From Stenotrophomonas maltophilia (lineage in GTDB: Bacteria; Pseudomonadota; Gammaproteobacteria; Xanthomonadales; Xanthomonadaceae), in NCBI RefSeq assembly GCF_006974125.1, contig NZ_CP037858.1:2232001-2296000 (forward strand): a stretch of 64,000 nt of DNA, given 5' to 3'. The position numbers and the translations under genes were made by a program. The first letter of the stretch is position 1. Each line of letters starts with the position of its first letter. Under the pieces are notes generated by a model that worked only from the letters and a program-made list of their open reading frames with translations, was not told the DNA's origin and ran no database searches. Shown piece after piece: positions 53,863 to 64,000 of the stretch.

Positions 53863-54684
53863 ATGGACGACATCCACCCGATCGCGCCGGACAAGCGCGC
53901 CGCCATTCTTTCCACCCTCGCCGACATCGAACAGCGCCACGATGTGCGTGTGCTGCTGGCCTGCGAATCCGGCAGCCGCGGCTGGGGTTTTTCCTCGCCG
54001 GACAGCGACTACGACGCGCGCTTCATCTACGTGCATCGCCAGCCGTGGTATCTCACCGTCAACGAGAGCACCGGCCCCGATGAAGCACAGCGCGATGTGA
54101 TCGAACTGCCGATCGACGATGAACTCGACGTCAGCGGCTGGGACCTGCGCAAAGCGCTGCGCCTGGTTTCAAAATCCAATCCGACACTGATCGAGTGGCT
54201 GCGCTCGCCGATCATCTACCAGCAGGATCACACCGCGGTGTCGCAGCTGTGGAAGGCAGCTGAGTCGTTCCATTCACCACTGGGCACGTGGTGGCACTAC
54301 TTCAACATGGCGCGCTCGAACCATCGCGGCTACCTGCGTGGCGAAACGGTACGCACCAAGAAGTACCTGTACGTGCTGCGCCCACTGCTGGCCTGCCAGT
54401 GGATCGAACACGAGCAGACACCCCCGCCGATGGCCTTCGAGGATCTGCTGGACCGGCTGCTGCCACATGGCCCGGTGCGTGAAGCCATCGATGCCCTGCT
54501 GGTGGTGAAACGCGCCAGTGCCGAGGTCAGTGCCGGACCGCGCATCGCGGCGATCAGCGATTTCATCGATCGTGAGCTGGCCGCCCGCGTCGAGCAGGCC
54601 CCGCATCTGCCCGCTGGGCAGGGCGACAGCACCTGGCTGGACGCGCTGTTCCGGCAGATGCTGGCCGAGCACGCGCCGGCCTGA
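53863..54684 (+). CDS. Predicted nucleotidyltransferase (PF10127-like, DNA polymerase beta superfamily)
   Basis: 273 residues from ATG 53863. The nucleotidyltransferase signature is LACESGSRGWGFSSPDSDYD (GSxxxG...DSDxD), followed by RFIYVHRQPWYL. Family blocks DVSGWDLRKALRLVSKSNP, LIEWLRSPIIYQ and TVRTKKYLYVLRPLLAC follow. Relatives occur in RNA-repair gene sets, but no ligase or kinase partner is near, so it stands as an orphan. Target and nucleotide are unknown. Confidence 0.82.
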   Translation: MDDIHPIAPDKRAAILSTLADIEQRHDVRVLLACESGSRGWGFSSPDSDYDARFIYVHRQPWYLTVNESTGPDEAQRDVIELPIDDELDVSGWDLRKALRLVSKSNPTLIEWLRSPIIYQQDHTAVSQLWKAAESFHSPLGTWWHYFNMARSNHRGYLRGETVRTKKYLYVLRPLLACQWIEHEQTPPPMAFEDLLDRLLPHGPVREAIDALLVVKRASAEVSAGPRIAAISDFIDRELAARVEQAPHLPAGQGDSTWLDALFRQMLAEHAPA

Positions 54685-54703
54685 GCGGTTGCACACGTTT
54701 CTG

Positions 54704-54760
54704 GTAGCTGCCGACCTTGGTCGGCACCGAGATCACCATCCACGCATGGCGTGGATCTAC
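54704..54760. repeat. SMAG/REP element pair (inverted)
   Basis: GTAGCTGCCGACC...GGCACC (54704-54728) and complement-oriented CATCCACGC...GGATCTAC (54737-54760) follow the nucleotidyltransferase gene. Confidence 0.8.
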
Positions 54761-54848
54761 TGCGTATCCGCGCGGCCCCAGGGCGGTACCTCCCCCAGCG
54801 GACGCACGCGTATCATCGTCGCGAATGGCCTGATTTCCGGAGACACCG

Positions 54849-55379
54849 ATGAACCCGCTGCGCCCCTTCCGCGACAAGATGCCCGTCCTCGGCGAGCGCG
54901 TGTACATCGACCCGGCCTGCACCGTCATCGGCGACGTGGACCTGGCCGACGACGTGTCGGTGTGGCCGGGCACGGTCATCCGCGGTGATGTCAATTACGT
55001 GCGCATCGGTGCGCGCACCAACGTGCAGGACGGCACCATCATCCATGTCAGCCACCACAGCCCGTACAACAAGGCCGGTTACCCGACCCTGATCGGCGAG
55101 GGCGTGACCGTCGGCCACGGCTGCATCATCCATGCCTGCACCATCGGCGATTACAGCCTGATCGGCATGGGCGCCTGCATCCTCGACGGTGCCCGCGTTG
55201 AACGCCACGGCTTCGTCGGTGCCGGCGCGGTGATCGGCCCCGGCAAGGTGGTGGGCGAAGGCGAGCTGTGGGTCGGTAACCCGGCCCGGCCGGCGCGGAC
55301 GCTGAGCGACAAGGAGATCGAGTCGCTGCACTATTCGGCCGACCACTACGTGCGCCTGAAGGACGAGTACCGGGGCTGA
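54849..55379 (+). CDS. Gamma-class carbonic anhydrase-like hexapeptide protein (YrdA family)
   Basis: 176 residues from ATG 54849 with GGAG seven to eight bases upstream. Left-handed beta-helix repeats run from DPACTVIGDVDLADDVSVWP to the helix EKEIESLHYSADHY-like C-terminus (DKEIESLHYSADHYVRL). Metal-ligand His residues appear in TIIHVSHH and in GHGCIIHACTIGD, and the conserved WPGTVIRGDVNYVRIG is present. Many YrdA homologues show little carbonic anhydrase activity, so the biochemical role is uncertain. Confidence 0.88.
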   Translation: MNPLRPFRDKMPVLGERVYIDPACTVIGDVDLADDVSVWPGTVIRGDVNYVRIGARTNVQDGTIIHVSHHSPYNKAGYPTLIGEGVTVGHGCIIHACTIGDYSLIGMGACILDGARVERHGFVGAGAVIGPGKVVGEGELWVGNPARPARTLSDKEIESLHYSADHYVRLKDEYRG

Positions 55380-55504
55380 GCAGCCAACGCCGCCACGCGG
55401 CTCTGCTAAAGTCTGGGCCCGACCAGGACCTGTCGAGATCCCCCCATGCCTGTGGTTGCCCGCCGGAGAGGACTCCGGCGCCCACAACGAAGGCCATCGC
55501 GCTG

Positions 55505-56194
55505 ATGGCCGCACCGATGCTCGATACCTACCGTGAGGTGGTGACGCCGGAGGGCGTGCTGCTTCAATTGCCGGTAGCCGGGCCGCTGCCGCGGGCCATG
55601 GCGTGGCTGGTCGATCTTGGCGTGCGCATCGCGGTACTGGTGCTCATGGCAATCCCGCTGGCGGTGCTGGACGAATTCGGCTCCGGCCTCAACCTGGTGC
55701 TGATGTTCCTGGTCTACTGGGTCTACCCGATCGTGTGCGAGGCGCTGTGGGGCCGCACGCTGGGCAAGCGCGCGCTGGGCCTGCGCGTGCTGTCCCGCGA
55801 TGGCGCGCCCGTGGGCTGGATGGCGGCGATCACCCGCAACCTGCTGCGTACGGTGGACATGCTGCCGTTTGGCTATGCACTGGGCCTGGTCAGCAGCCTG
55901 TTCGATCCGCACGGCCGCCGCCTCGGCGACCTGGTGGCCGGCACCGTGGTGGTACACGCGCCTGTACCGTACCTGCCGCCGCCCCCCACCATCGACAGCG
56001 TGCTGGCCCCACCGCAGCCGCTGCGGCTGGAAGAGCAGGCCGCGCTGATGGCCTTCGCCGAGCGCGCCCCACGTCTGTCCGCGCCCCGCCAGCAGGAGTT
56101 GGCCGGCATTGCCGAACCCCTGACCGGCAGCCTGGGCCAGATCGGTGTGCTGCGCCTGTATGCAATGGCCAACTGGCTGCTGGGGCGGCGATGA
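55505..56194 (+). CDS. RDD-family membrane protein
   Basis: 229 residues from ATG 55505. An RDD domain: PLPRAMAWLVDLGVRIAVLV (Arg and Asp of the name-giving motif), GRTLGKRALGLRVLSRDG and DPHGRRLGDLVAGTVVV. Three hydrophobic segments are visible, with a cytoplasmic Pro-rich tail. It is the first gene of the operon and overlaps the next gene by ATGA. RDD proteins in such clusters are thought to be transport or assembly partners of MoxR systems. Confidence 0.85.
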   Translation: MAAPMLDTYREVVTPEGVLLQLPVAGPLPRAMAWLVDLGVRIAVLVLMAIPLAVLDEFGSGLNLVLMFLVYWVYPIVCEALWGRTLGKRALGLRVLSRDGAPVGWMAAITRNLLRTVDMLPFGYALGLVSSLFDPHGRRLGDLVAGTVVVHAPVPYLPPPPTIDSVLAPPQPLRLEEQAALMAFAERAPRLSAPRQQELAGIAEPLTGSLGQIGVLRLYAMANWLLGRR

Positions 56195-57183
56195 AACAGG
56201 AACAGTTCGTCGCCCGCTACCACCAGGAATGGGAGGAGCTGGAACAGTGGCTGCTGCTGCGTGCCGGCGCCTCCCGCCGCGCGCGCCGCAAGGCCAGCGG
56301 CCTGGCACTGGACGATACCGCCGTCCCGCAACGCTATCGACGCCTGTGCCAGCAGCTGGCGCTGGCCCGCGAGCGCGGCTACAGCCCGCAGCTGGTCCAG
56401 CGCCTGCAGCAGCTGATGCAGCAGGGCCACAGCGTGCTGTACCGCACACGGCCGACGCGCTGGCGCGCCGCGCTGGAATTCCTGGTGGCCGACTTCCCGC
56501 TGCTCGTGCGCAGCCAGGCACGCAGCATGTGGGTAGCGCTGGCGATGTTCGCGCTGCCGGCGATCGCCTGCTTCGTGCTTGCACAGGTCCATCCGGACCT
56601 GATCCACACGCTGATGGACAACCGCCAGATCGCCGCGATGGAGCGCATGTACGACCCTGCTGCCGAACGACTGGGCCGCGACAGCGGCACCGACTGGATG
56701 ATGTTCGGCCACTACATCCTCAACAACATCAGCATTGCCCTGCGCACCTTCGCCAGCGGCCTGCTGGCCGGGCTGGGCACGCTGCTGGTGCTGCTGTTCA
56801 ACGGCGTAACCATCGGTGCGGTGGCCGGCCACCTGCAGCACATCGGGCACGGTGGACCGTTCTGGCGCTTCGTGGTCGGCCATGGCGCATTCGAGCTGAC
56901 CGCGATCGTGATCGCCGGCGGTGCCGGCCTGCAGCTGGGCATGAAACTGCTGGCACCGGGCCGGCGCAGCCGCCTGGATGCGCTGGTCGACGGTGGCCGC
57001 ATCGGTGCCCGGCTGTGCCTGGGCGTGGCGTTCATGCTGCTGGTCGCGGCCTTCATCGAAGCGTTCTGGTCGTCGATCGCCGAAGTCCCCGCATGGATCA
57101 AGTTCAGCGTCGCCGGAGTGCTCTGGGCCGGCGTGCTGCTGTGGCTGTGGCGTGGCGGGCGTGGAGACGGCCATGCGCATTGA
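56191..57183 (+). CDS. SpoIIM-like (DUF95) membrane protein
   Basis: 330 residues from ATG 56191. A basic, helical N-terminal third (KQEQFVARYHQEWEELEQWL, RARRKASGLALDD) precedes about six hydrophobic helices, including MWVALAMFALPAIACFVLA and LGTLLVLLFNGVTIGAVAGH, and the family motif VVGHGAFELTAIVIAGGAGL. Named after a sporulation protein, but this clade belongs to MoxR-linked operons of non-sporulating bacteria. It overlaps the genes on both sides. Confidence 0.85.
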   Translation: MKQEQFVARYHQEWEELEQWLLLRAGASRRARRKASGLALDDTAVPQRYRRLCQQLALARERGYSPQLVQRLQQLMQQGHSVLYRTRPTRWRAALEFLVADFPLLVRSQARSMWVALAMFALPAIACFVLAQVHPDLIHTLMDNRQIAAMERMYDPAAERLGRDSGTDWMMFGHYILNNISIALRTFASGLLAGLGTLLVLLFNGVTIGAVAGHLQHIGHGGPFWRFVVGHGAFELTAIVIAGGAGLQLGMKLLAPGRRSRLDALVDGGRIGARLCLGVAFMLLVAAFIEAFWSSIAEVPAWIKFSVAGVLWAGVLLWLWRGGRGDGHAH

Positions 57184-58795
57184 CCGCCTGGACGTGGTGC
57201 TGCGTGCACGCAGCGGCTGGGAAGCGATGGAGCTGGGCACTGCCCTCTCCCGCCGCCATGCGCGCGCAGTGTGGGGCAGCTGGCTGCTGGCCAGTGCCCC
57301 CTTGTTCGTGATCTTCAACGTGCTGGGAGGGTGGCTGGATGCCTTCGGCTGGGCCTGGCTGGCGATGTGGTGGTGCAAGCCGTTGTTCGAGCGTGCGCCG
57401 CTGTATGTGCTGTCGCGCGGCATCTTCGGCGAACCGGTCAGCACGCTTTCGGCCCTGCGTGCGCAGCGCCACTGGGGCAACACCGGTTTCTGGGGCTACC
57501 TTGGCTGGCGTCGCTTCAGCGTGCTGCGCAGCCTGTGCCTGCCGGTGAACCTGCTGGAAGGCAACGCACCGGGCCAGCGCGGTCCACGCCGCCGTGCGGT
57601 GGCGGCTGGCGCCGCAGGTGCGGCGACAGTGCTGACCGTGACCTGCATGGCGTTCGAAGCGGTGCTGGTGTCCGGTGCCATCGGTGCAGTGTTCATGTTC
57701 ATGCCACTGGACCTGATGTCCGAATCCTGGCGCGCGGCGTGGGACATGATCGGCAAGGACACGCCCGCATGGGCACGCTTCGGTTTCAATCTGGCCTGCT
57801 GGCTGGCCTCGGCGCTGATCGGCCCGTTCTTCGTCGGTGCGGGCTTTGGCCTGTACTTGAACCGGCGTACGCAGATGGAAGCCTGGGACGTCGAGATCGC
57901 CCTGCGCCGCCTGCGCGATCGCCTGCTGCCGGCGGCATCGACGCTGGCCCTGCTGCTGTGCCTGGCACTGCCGCTGGTCTCCGCACCGGTGCACGCGCAG
58001 GACGCAGATGCCGAGCCCGAACGCGCAATGGGCAAACCCAGCGCCAGCGGCATTGCCGCCGAAGAGGACGACGAAGAGCCGACCATCGACCCGGCCAACA
58101 CGCCGGCCACCATCTTCGGTGGCACGCCGGTGGACACTGCCGGTTTCCGCCAGGCGGTGAATCGCGCCTACGAGGATCCGCTGCAGCGCCCGACCCGCCA
58201 GGTCACCCACTGGAAGCCGATCGAACAGGCCGAGGAAAAAAAGAAGGAAGACAAGCAGCTGCAGAGTGACAGCAGCGCCCGGGGCGAACGCAAGGCCCGC
58301 AAGGATGGCATCGCCTGGCTGGCACGGTTGGCCGAGTGGGGCCTGTGGGGCCTGCTCGGCGTCCTGCTGCTGGTGCTGCTGCTGACGGCGCGGATGTGGT
58401 TGCCCTGGCTGCGCGGCAGCGGCCGGCGCAAGGCCGATGCACCACCGCAGGTGATGGAGGAACAGGTGGAACTGCCCGTGGTGCTGCCGCCGGACGTGGC
58501 CACGCAGGCCGGCCTGCTCTGGGACCAGGGCCGACCCCGCCAGGCGCTGGCCCTGCTCTACCGTGCCAGCGTGGGTACCGTGGGGGAACGCAGTGGCATC
58601 GCGCTGCCCCCCGGCGCCACCGAAGCACAGTGCCTGCGCGCATCGCGACGCATGCCTGACGCCACCGACCGTGACCTGTTCGCGCGCATCGTCCGCATGT
58701 GGCAGTACGCGGCCTACGGTGGCCGCCTGCCCAGCCGCAGCGATTTCGACGCACTGGCCGCAGCGCTGCGCCAGCAGTACGGGTGGCAGGCATGA
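57173..58795 (+). CDS. Multi-pass membrane protein with C-terminal DUF4129 domain
   Basis: 540 residues from ATG 57173, overlapping the SpoIIM-like gene by 11 bases. The N-terminal half has about four helices (residues 40-270), then a helix ending PLVSAPVHAQ, a charged linker (EEDDEEPTIDPANTPATIFG), a Lys/Glu coiled stretch, another helix (LLGVLLLVLLLTARMWLPW) and a cytoplasmic DUF4129 domain with RPRQALALLYRASVGTV and MWQYAAYGGRLPSRSDFDAL. The signal-like ALA/VHAQD in the middle marks a switch to a periplasmic loop. Its function in the MoxR system is unknown. Confidence 0.8.
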   Translation: MRIDRLDVVLRARSGWEAMELGTALSRRHARAVWGSWLLASAPLFVIFNVLGGWLDAFGWAWLAMWWCKPLFERAPLYVLSRGIFGEPVSTLSALRAQRHWGNTGFWGYLGWRRFSVLRSLCLPVNLLEGNAPGQRGPRRRAVAAGAAGAATVLTVTCMAFEAVLVSGAIGAVFMFMPLDLMSESWRAAWDMIGKDTPAWARFGFNLACWLASALIGPFFVGAGFGLYLNRRTQMEAWDVEIALRRLRDRLLPAASTLALLLCLALPLVSAPVHAQDADAEPERAMGKPSASGIAAEEDDEEPTIDPANTPATIFGGTPVDTAGFRQAVNRAYEDPLQRPTRQVTHWKPIEQAEEKKKEDKQLQSDSSARGERKARKDGIAWLARLAEWGLWGLLGVLLLVLLLTARMWLPWLRGSGRRKADAPPQVMEEQVELPVVLPPDVATQAGLLWDQGRPRQALALLYRASVGTVGERSGIALPPGATEAQCLRASRRMPDATDRDLFARIVRMWQYAAYGGRLPSRSDFDALAAALRQQYGWQA

Positions 58796-59972
58796 GCCCG
58801 CGCCTGTTCTGGTCGTTGCTTCTGGGCGTGCTGGTTCTGTTCGGCGTGCCGCTGACCATCCTCTACCTGCGCACGCATGAGCGCGTGACCGAGACCATCC
58901 GGCTGCCGCCGCAGGGCGAAGCCGGCTACAACCCGCTGTACGTGCTTGGCCAGGCCCTGCGTGCCGACGGCATCGACGTGCATTCGCTGCCCCGGCTGGA
59001 ACTGCAGCAGATGACGCTGGGGCCGCACGACACGGTGGTGCTGCTGCAGGACAGCAGCGAGCTGCCGCCGCCCGTCGCCAACGCCCTGCTGGATTGGGTC
59101 GAGGATGGCGGCCACCTGCTGGTACGCACACCGCCGCCGGCCGAGGACGATGCCGGCAGCACGCAGGGGCCGCTGCTGGACCGGCTGGGCGTGGACAGCC
59201 TGTTCCAGCGCAGCGACTGCCAACCCTTCCATGTCGACGATGATCCGGGCCACGTTGAATTCTGCGGTGGCCGCCGTTTCACCCTGGGCTTTGCGGCCAG
59301 TGCGCAGGCCGAACGCCGTTGGGGCGGTGATCGCGATCTCGTGTTCGCACGCCTCCGCCATGGCCAGGGCAAGGTGAGCGTGCTGGCTGACATGGAGTTC
59401 ATGCGCAGCGAGGTGGATTCACCGGCAGCGCGCCTGGCCTCGGCGGGCGGCAGGACCAGCGATGGCCTGCACGATGCTTCGCACCGCGACCTGACCCGCC
59501 ATCTGCTGGACCCGAACTACGGCAAGGGTACGGTCTGGCTGATCTACGCCAGCCGTCCGCCATCGCTGTGGGCACGCGTCTTCTACCAGGGCTGGCCGCT
59601 GTGGGCGCCACTTCTGCTGGCCCTGCTGGGTTGGCTGTGGGGCCGCTCGCAGCGCTTCGGCAGCCTGCTGCCGTCACCGGTACTGGAACGCCGTTCGCTG
59701 CTGGAGCACGTGCGCGCCAGTGGTGAACTGCTGCTGCGTTTCGGCCACGGCGCGCGCCTGCACGACGCCGTGCTCGCCCTGTTCCTGCACCGCCTGCGCC
59801 TGCGCGCACCGATTGCCGCCGCACTGGACGGTGCGCCACGCGATCAGGCCATCGCCGAGCTGCTGAAGTGGCCGCAGGGCCGCGTTGCCAGCGCGCTCAC
59901 ACCGCCTCCGCCGCACGATTCCTCCGCCCTGCGCGAGCGCATCCGCTTGCTGCTCCAGATGAGATCCCTGCT

Positions 59973-59976
<4 letters not shown>
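58792..59976 (+). CDS. DUF4350-domain membrane protein
   Basis: 394 residues from ATG 58792 (ATGA overlap). An N-terminal helix (LFWSLLLGVLVLFGVPLTI) leads to a periplasmic domain with YNPLYVLGQALRADGIDV, HDTVVLLQDSSELPP and VEDGGHLLVRTPPP, the flavodoxin/GATase-like DUF4350 fold. After a second helix (LWAPLLLALLGWLWGRSQ) comes a cytoplasmic helical tail with ERRSLLEHVRASGELLLRFG. It is a standard component between the DUF4129 and MoxR genes. Confidence 0.82.
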
Positions 59977-60955
<979 letters not shown>

Positions 60956-60959
<4 letters not shown>

Positions 60960-62254
60960 GGCCGGCCCCGCTGCTGCTGGCGCTGCTGCTGGCCTGGGCC
61001 GCGCTGGGCGGCCTGGTGCTGGGCGACCTGCTGCCACGCTGGAGCTGGGCGCTGGCCGCGGTGGCCATCGCACTGCCTGCGCTGTTCGACCTGTGGCGGC
61101 AGACGCGACGTCCATCGCCGCAGATCCAGCGCGAACTGCCCGAAGCACTGGCACTGGGCGTGCGCCGCGAGGCTGCACTGCGATTGCAGGCAGACGCAGC
61201 GATGACGGTGCAGGTGTTCGACCTGGTGCCCGGCGGATGGCCGCTGGAATCGCTGCCGCAGCGCGTGCGCCTGCAGCCCGGTAGCGCCTCCACACTTCAC
61301 TATCACCTGCAGCCGCTGCAGCGTGGGCGCTTCCGCTTCGACGGCGTGCATCTGCGCATGCGCTCGCCATGGCGGCTGTGGTGGCAGCAACGCACCCTGC
61401 CCCCCGCGCTGGACGTGCGGGTCTATCCGAACTTCGTGCCGCTCACCCGCTTCGCCCTGTTCAGCGCCGACCAGGCCTCGCGCCTGGTGGGTGCGCACGT
61501 GAAGCGTCGCCGCGGTGAAGGCACCGACTTCCACCAGATGCGCGAATACCGCGTGGGCGACAGCCTGCGCCAGCTCGACTGGAAGGCCACCGCACGGGCG
61601 CGCAAGCTGGTCTCGCGCGAGTACCAGGACGAGAAGAACCAGCAGCTGCTGCTGATGCTCGACAGTGGGCGACGCATGCTGGCCAGCGAAGGCGGCCTCT
61701 CGCATTTCGACCACGCCTTGAACGCCTCACTGGTGGTGGCGTACCTGGCATTGCGCCAGGGCGATGCCGCCGGCCTGTTCGCTGCCGGTGGCGAGCGCCG
61801 CTGGGTGGCGCCGCAGCGTGGCATGGGTACGGTCGAGCACCTGCTGCGTGCCAGCTACGACCTGCAGCCGCGCGCGGTGGCCACCGATTACCTGGCCGCC
61901 GCCACCGAGGTGTCGCTGCGCCAGCGCCGACGCGCGCTGGTGATGCTGGTCAGCAACGTGCGCGACGAAGACATCGAGGATCTGCTGGCGGCAGTGCGCC
62001 TGCTGCAGAAACTCCACCTGGTGTGCGTGGCCAGCCTGCGCGAGCGCGAACTGGATGCTGTCCTCGATGATGAGGTGCAGTCGCTGGAGGACGCCGCCCA
62101 GGCTGGCGCTGCGGCGCTGTACCTGCAGCAGCGCGCGAAGGCGCACGAGGCACTGCGCAGCGAGAAGGTGATGGTGCTGGACGTGACCGCCGATGCGCTG
62201 CCTGCTGCGCTGGTGGAGCGCTATCTGGCAGTGAAGCGCGAAGGGTTGCTCTGA
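60956..62254 (+). CDS. DUF58-domain membrane protein, MoxR partner
   Basis: 432 residues from ATG 60956. Two N-terminal helices (PLLLALLLAWAALGGLVLGD and WALAAVAIALPALFDLW) are followed by a beta-rich region and the DUF58 signature EGTDFHQMREYRVGDSLRQL with DWKATARARKLVSREYQDE. A VWA-like segment with LLMLDSGRRM completes it. It is probably an inner-membrane adaptor worked on by MoxR. Last gene of the six-gene operon; SMAG elements follow 12 bases later. Confidence 0.88.
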
Positions 62255-62266
62255 AACCAGCAACGG

Positions 62267-62377
62267 TTGCCGGCCAACGGCCGGCACTACCCCCCTGCAA
62301 CAACCGCCTCATCGCTCTGGTGGGTGCCAACCTTGGTTGGCACCAACCCACAGCGCCGACCAAGGTCGGCATCTACC
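62267..62377. repeat. SMAG/REP element cluster
   Basis: Three units: 62267-62290 (complement-oriented, ending GGCACTAC), 62320-62344 (GTGGGTGCCAACC...) and 62354-62377 (complement-oriented, ending GGCATCTACC). The last supplies the TAG stop of the minus-strand gene ending at 62373. Confidence 0.75.
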
Positions 62378-63020
62378 AATGCAACAACCGACGCTGCAGG
62401 CGCTCCACCGCACGCTGCAGCAACACCCGGTTGCGGGCCAGCTTCATCCACTGCGGCAGGCGCGAGAACATGGATCGGTGATGGCCGCGGCTTTCCCGCA
62501 GTGTCGCGCTCGCGTACTCGTGCAGTGCCTGCAGATGCTCAGCGTTGTAGGCCCAGAGCAGGCCCGCGCGGGTCGGTTCAACCAGGCGCAGCGGCAATCC
62601 GAAGTGCGGATCGGCAGGCTCGGCATCACGCAACGGACGCACCGAGACCGAAACATCGGTACTACGATCACATTGCGCACATCGAGCAGCGAAGGACGCC
62701 GGTGCAGGGATGCCAGCGGGAACCCGGCGACGCACATGCAGCCACTGATGCCCACAGAATCCACAAGGTTGGCGGCCCAGCATGTATACCGCGCCGACCC
62801 AGTCACCACTGTCCAACGCAGAACTGCAGCCGGTGCAGCGGAATCGCGCCGTCCACCGATAAGGTTTCCAGCTGGCGATCACCCAGCCGGGGGTGTCGCA
62901 GCGATGGCAACGCACAGCGACGCGGTCCGCGAAGGCCTGCAGGCTGCGCCCGTCATCGAAATGCCGGCCCGGCACGGGCGTGGGACGCCCATGCCGGCCA
63001 GGCCAACGCCGCACCGTCAT
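62373..63020 (-). CDS. Zinc-ribbon-type protein of unknown function
   Basis: 215 residues from ATG 63020, overlapping the upstream gene by ATGA. Four CxxC pairs are visible: CHRC, CTGC, CGFC and CAQC (residues about 38-117), enough for two zinc ribbons. An Arg/Leu-rich helical tail follows, with RLVEPTRAGLLWAYNAEHLQ and KLARNRVLLQRAVERLQRR. No family is recognised; a nucleic-acid or protein-binding role is a guess. The stop codon lies in the GTAG head of a SMAG element. Confidence 0.7.
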   Translation of the reverse strand: MTVRRWPGRHGRPTPVPGRHFDDGRSLQAFADRVAVRCHRCDTPGWVIASWKPYRWTARFRCTGCSSALDSGDWVGAVYMLGRQPCGFCGHQWLHVRRRVPAGIPAPASFAARCAQCDRSTDVSVSVRPLRDAEPADPHFGLPLRLVEPTRAGLLWAYNAEHLQALHEYASATLRESRGHHRSMFSRLPQWMKLARNRVLLQRAVERLQRRLLHW

Positions 63021-64000
63021 CAGACGTAGATCCGCGTCGGCGCCTCATCAACGATCGCGTGCGGCACGAAGCGCGCACTGTCACGGGTAATCGCGCTGTC
63101 GTCCTCGCGAATACCGATGCCGCAGGCGTGGTCACCGATCACCCAGCTGCCGATCAGCGGATAGCCGCCTTCGAAGCGGGTGAGCGGATGCGCGCGCTGG
63201 ATGATCGCCGGGCCATCGTAGGGACCGTCGCTGCGCTGGGTACTGCCATCGGCCAGGTGCATCTCGATGTTCGCGCCTTCGCGCGAGAACAGCGGCTTTC
63301 GCACCCAGCCCGACGCCAGCGTGCTGCCGTCATCGAAGTGCGCTTCCAGCAGGTTGGGATGGCCCACGTTGCGCTGCCACAGCAACGGCAGGATGCCCTT
63401 GTTGCTCAGCACCGCCTTCCAGGCCGGCTCCAGCAGCTGCACGCCCGAGCCGGGAAGCGCGCGACCGAATTCCTCGGCCATCAGGTCTTCCAGCGGGTAC
63501 AGCTTGAACAACGTACCGATCACCGAATCATCCAGCGCGGTGAACCGGCCATCCTCGGACAACCCGATATCCTCGACGGCGATGGCCTGGCCATGCAGGC
63601 CGGCCTGCGAAGCGCAGTCGCGCAGGTAATCGACGGTGCCACGGTCTTCTTCGGAACTGCCCACCGCGCTGAAGTACAGCGGCGGCGGCAGCTGCGTGGC
63701 CAGTTCGCCGAAACGGTCGACCAGCGCTTCGTGGATCGCATTGAACTGGTCGGCGTGCTGCGGCAGGCGACCGGCGTTGCGCTGGTCTTCCAGCCACTGC
63801 CACTGGAAGAAGCTGGCCTCGAACAGCGAGGTCGGCGTGTCGTAGTTCAACTCGTACAGCTTGGCCGGACCGGTGCCATCGTAGGCCAGGTCCAGGCGGC
63901 CATAGAGATGCGGCTGGCGCTGGCGCCAGCTGTCGGCGATCCAGTCGCGGTAGTGCGACGGAATCGCCAGCTGGTCCATCAACCGTTCGCTGGCGATGAC
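63020..64000 (-). CDS. Glutathionylspermidine synthase-like ATP-grasp protein, C-terminal part, begins outside the window
   Basis: 327 codons are visible and the start lies beyond 64000. Blocks typical of the PF03738 family (YgiC/YjfC/Gsp synthase C-domain) are RLDLAYDGTGPAKLYELNYD, TPTSLFEASFFQWQWLEDQ, LFKLYPLEDLMAEEFG, PAWKAVLSNKGILPLLW, SGWVRKPLFSREGANIEM and PLIGSWVIGDHACGIGIRED. This is an ATP-grasp ligase fold joining a peptide-like acid to an amine. YgiC/YjfC-type proteins lack proven glutathionylspermidine activity, so the true substrate is open. Confidence 0.85.
   Translation of the reverse strand, partial: VIASERLMDQLAIPSHYRDWIADSWRQRQPHLYGRLDLAYDGTGPAKLYELNYDTPTSLFEASFFQWQWLEDQRNAGRLPQHADQFNAIHEALVDRFGELATQLPPPLYFSAVGSSEEDRGTVDYLRDCASQAGLHGQAIAVEDIGLSEDGRFTALDDSVIGTLFKLYPLEDLMAEEFGRALPGSGVQLLEPAWKAVLSNKGILPLLWQRNVGHPNLLEAHFDDGSTLASGWVRKPLFSREGANIEMHLADGSTQRSDGPYDGPAIIQRAHPLTRFEGGYPLIGSWVIGDHACGIGIREDDSAITRDSARFVPHAIVDEAPTRIYV

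Overview
The window looks like a chromosomal segment of a Stenotrophomonas species (maltophilia group, Xanthomonadaceae). The reasons are: high-GC codon use throughout; many short palindromes carrying a GTAG terminal tetranucleotide (the SMAG type of REP element, described in S. maltophilia); a bio operon with an extra SDR gene; a SmeABC/SmeRS-type efflux locus; and TonB-receptor-based glycan loci. This assignment comes from family knowledge and visible motifs, not from a database search.

Layout. 1-5.6 kb: the N-terminal part of an M3 peptidase, a lipoprotein, a YiiX-like peptidase, a 53-residue Gln-rich protein, a short-chain fatty acid transporter (atoE), ubiA and tRNA-Arg(CCG). 5.6-7.8 kb: a stretch with different base use directly after the tRNA, holding one unusual secreted protein. 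7.9-23.5 kb: an N-acetylgalactosamine (GalNAc) utilisation locus. On the minus strand are GH109 and GH31 glycosidases around a TonB-dependent receptor; on the plus strand are agaS, agaK, agaZ, agaR, agaA and a sugar porter. The two arms share a divergent regulatory region with three copies of a TTTCGAAAG-like motif. 23.5-25.3 kb: a SecD-like lipoprotein, an HdeD-like membrane protein and comF. 25.4-33.0 kb: an RHS island in which what is normally one long RHS/YD polypeptide is split into three separately secreted proteins, with a variable toxin-like tip and an overlapping small membrane immunity candidate. 33-35.7 kb: a yellow/major-royal-jelly-like secreted protein and a ClC chloride channel. 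35.8-40.7 kb: bioB-bioF-bioH-SDR-bioC behind a BirA-like operator. 40.9-45.6 kb: a YdcF-like protein, a PLP dehydratase, a Tyr/Gly/Pro-rich lipoprotein, a candidate structured RNA and mnmG. 45.8-53.8 kb: a tripartite RND pump diverging from a two-component system. 53.9-55.4 kb: a nucleotidyltransferase and a gamma-carbonic anhydrase. 55.5-62.3 kb: an RDD-SpoIIM-DUF4129-DUF4350-MoxR-DUF58 operon. 62.4-64 kb: a zinc-ribbon protein and the C-terminal part of a glutathionylspermidine-synthase-like protein.

How genes work together. In the GalNAc locus the receptor would import glycan or sugar across the outer membrane and the two glycosidases would release GalNAc. The porter would carry it inside, where AgaK phosphorylates, AgaA deacetylates and AgaS deaminates/isomerises it to tagatose 6-phosphate; AgaR would sense the pathway. 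No tagatose-6-P kinase or catalytic aldolase subunit is visible, so the last steps depend on AgaZ or on genes elsewhere. The split RHS island is the most unusual structure in the window.
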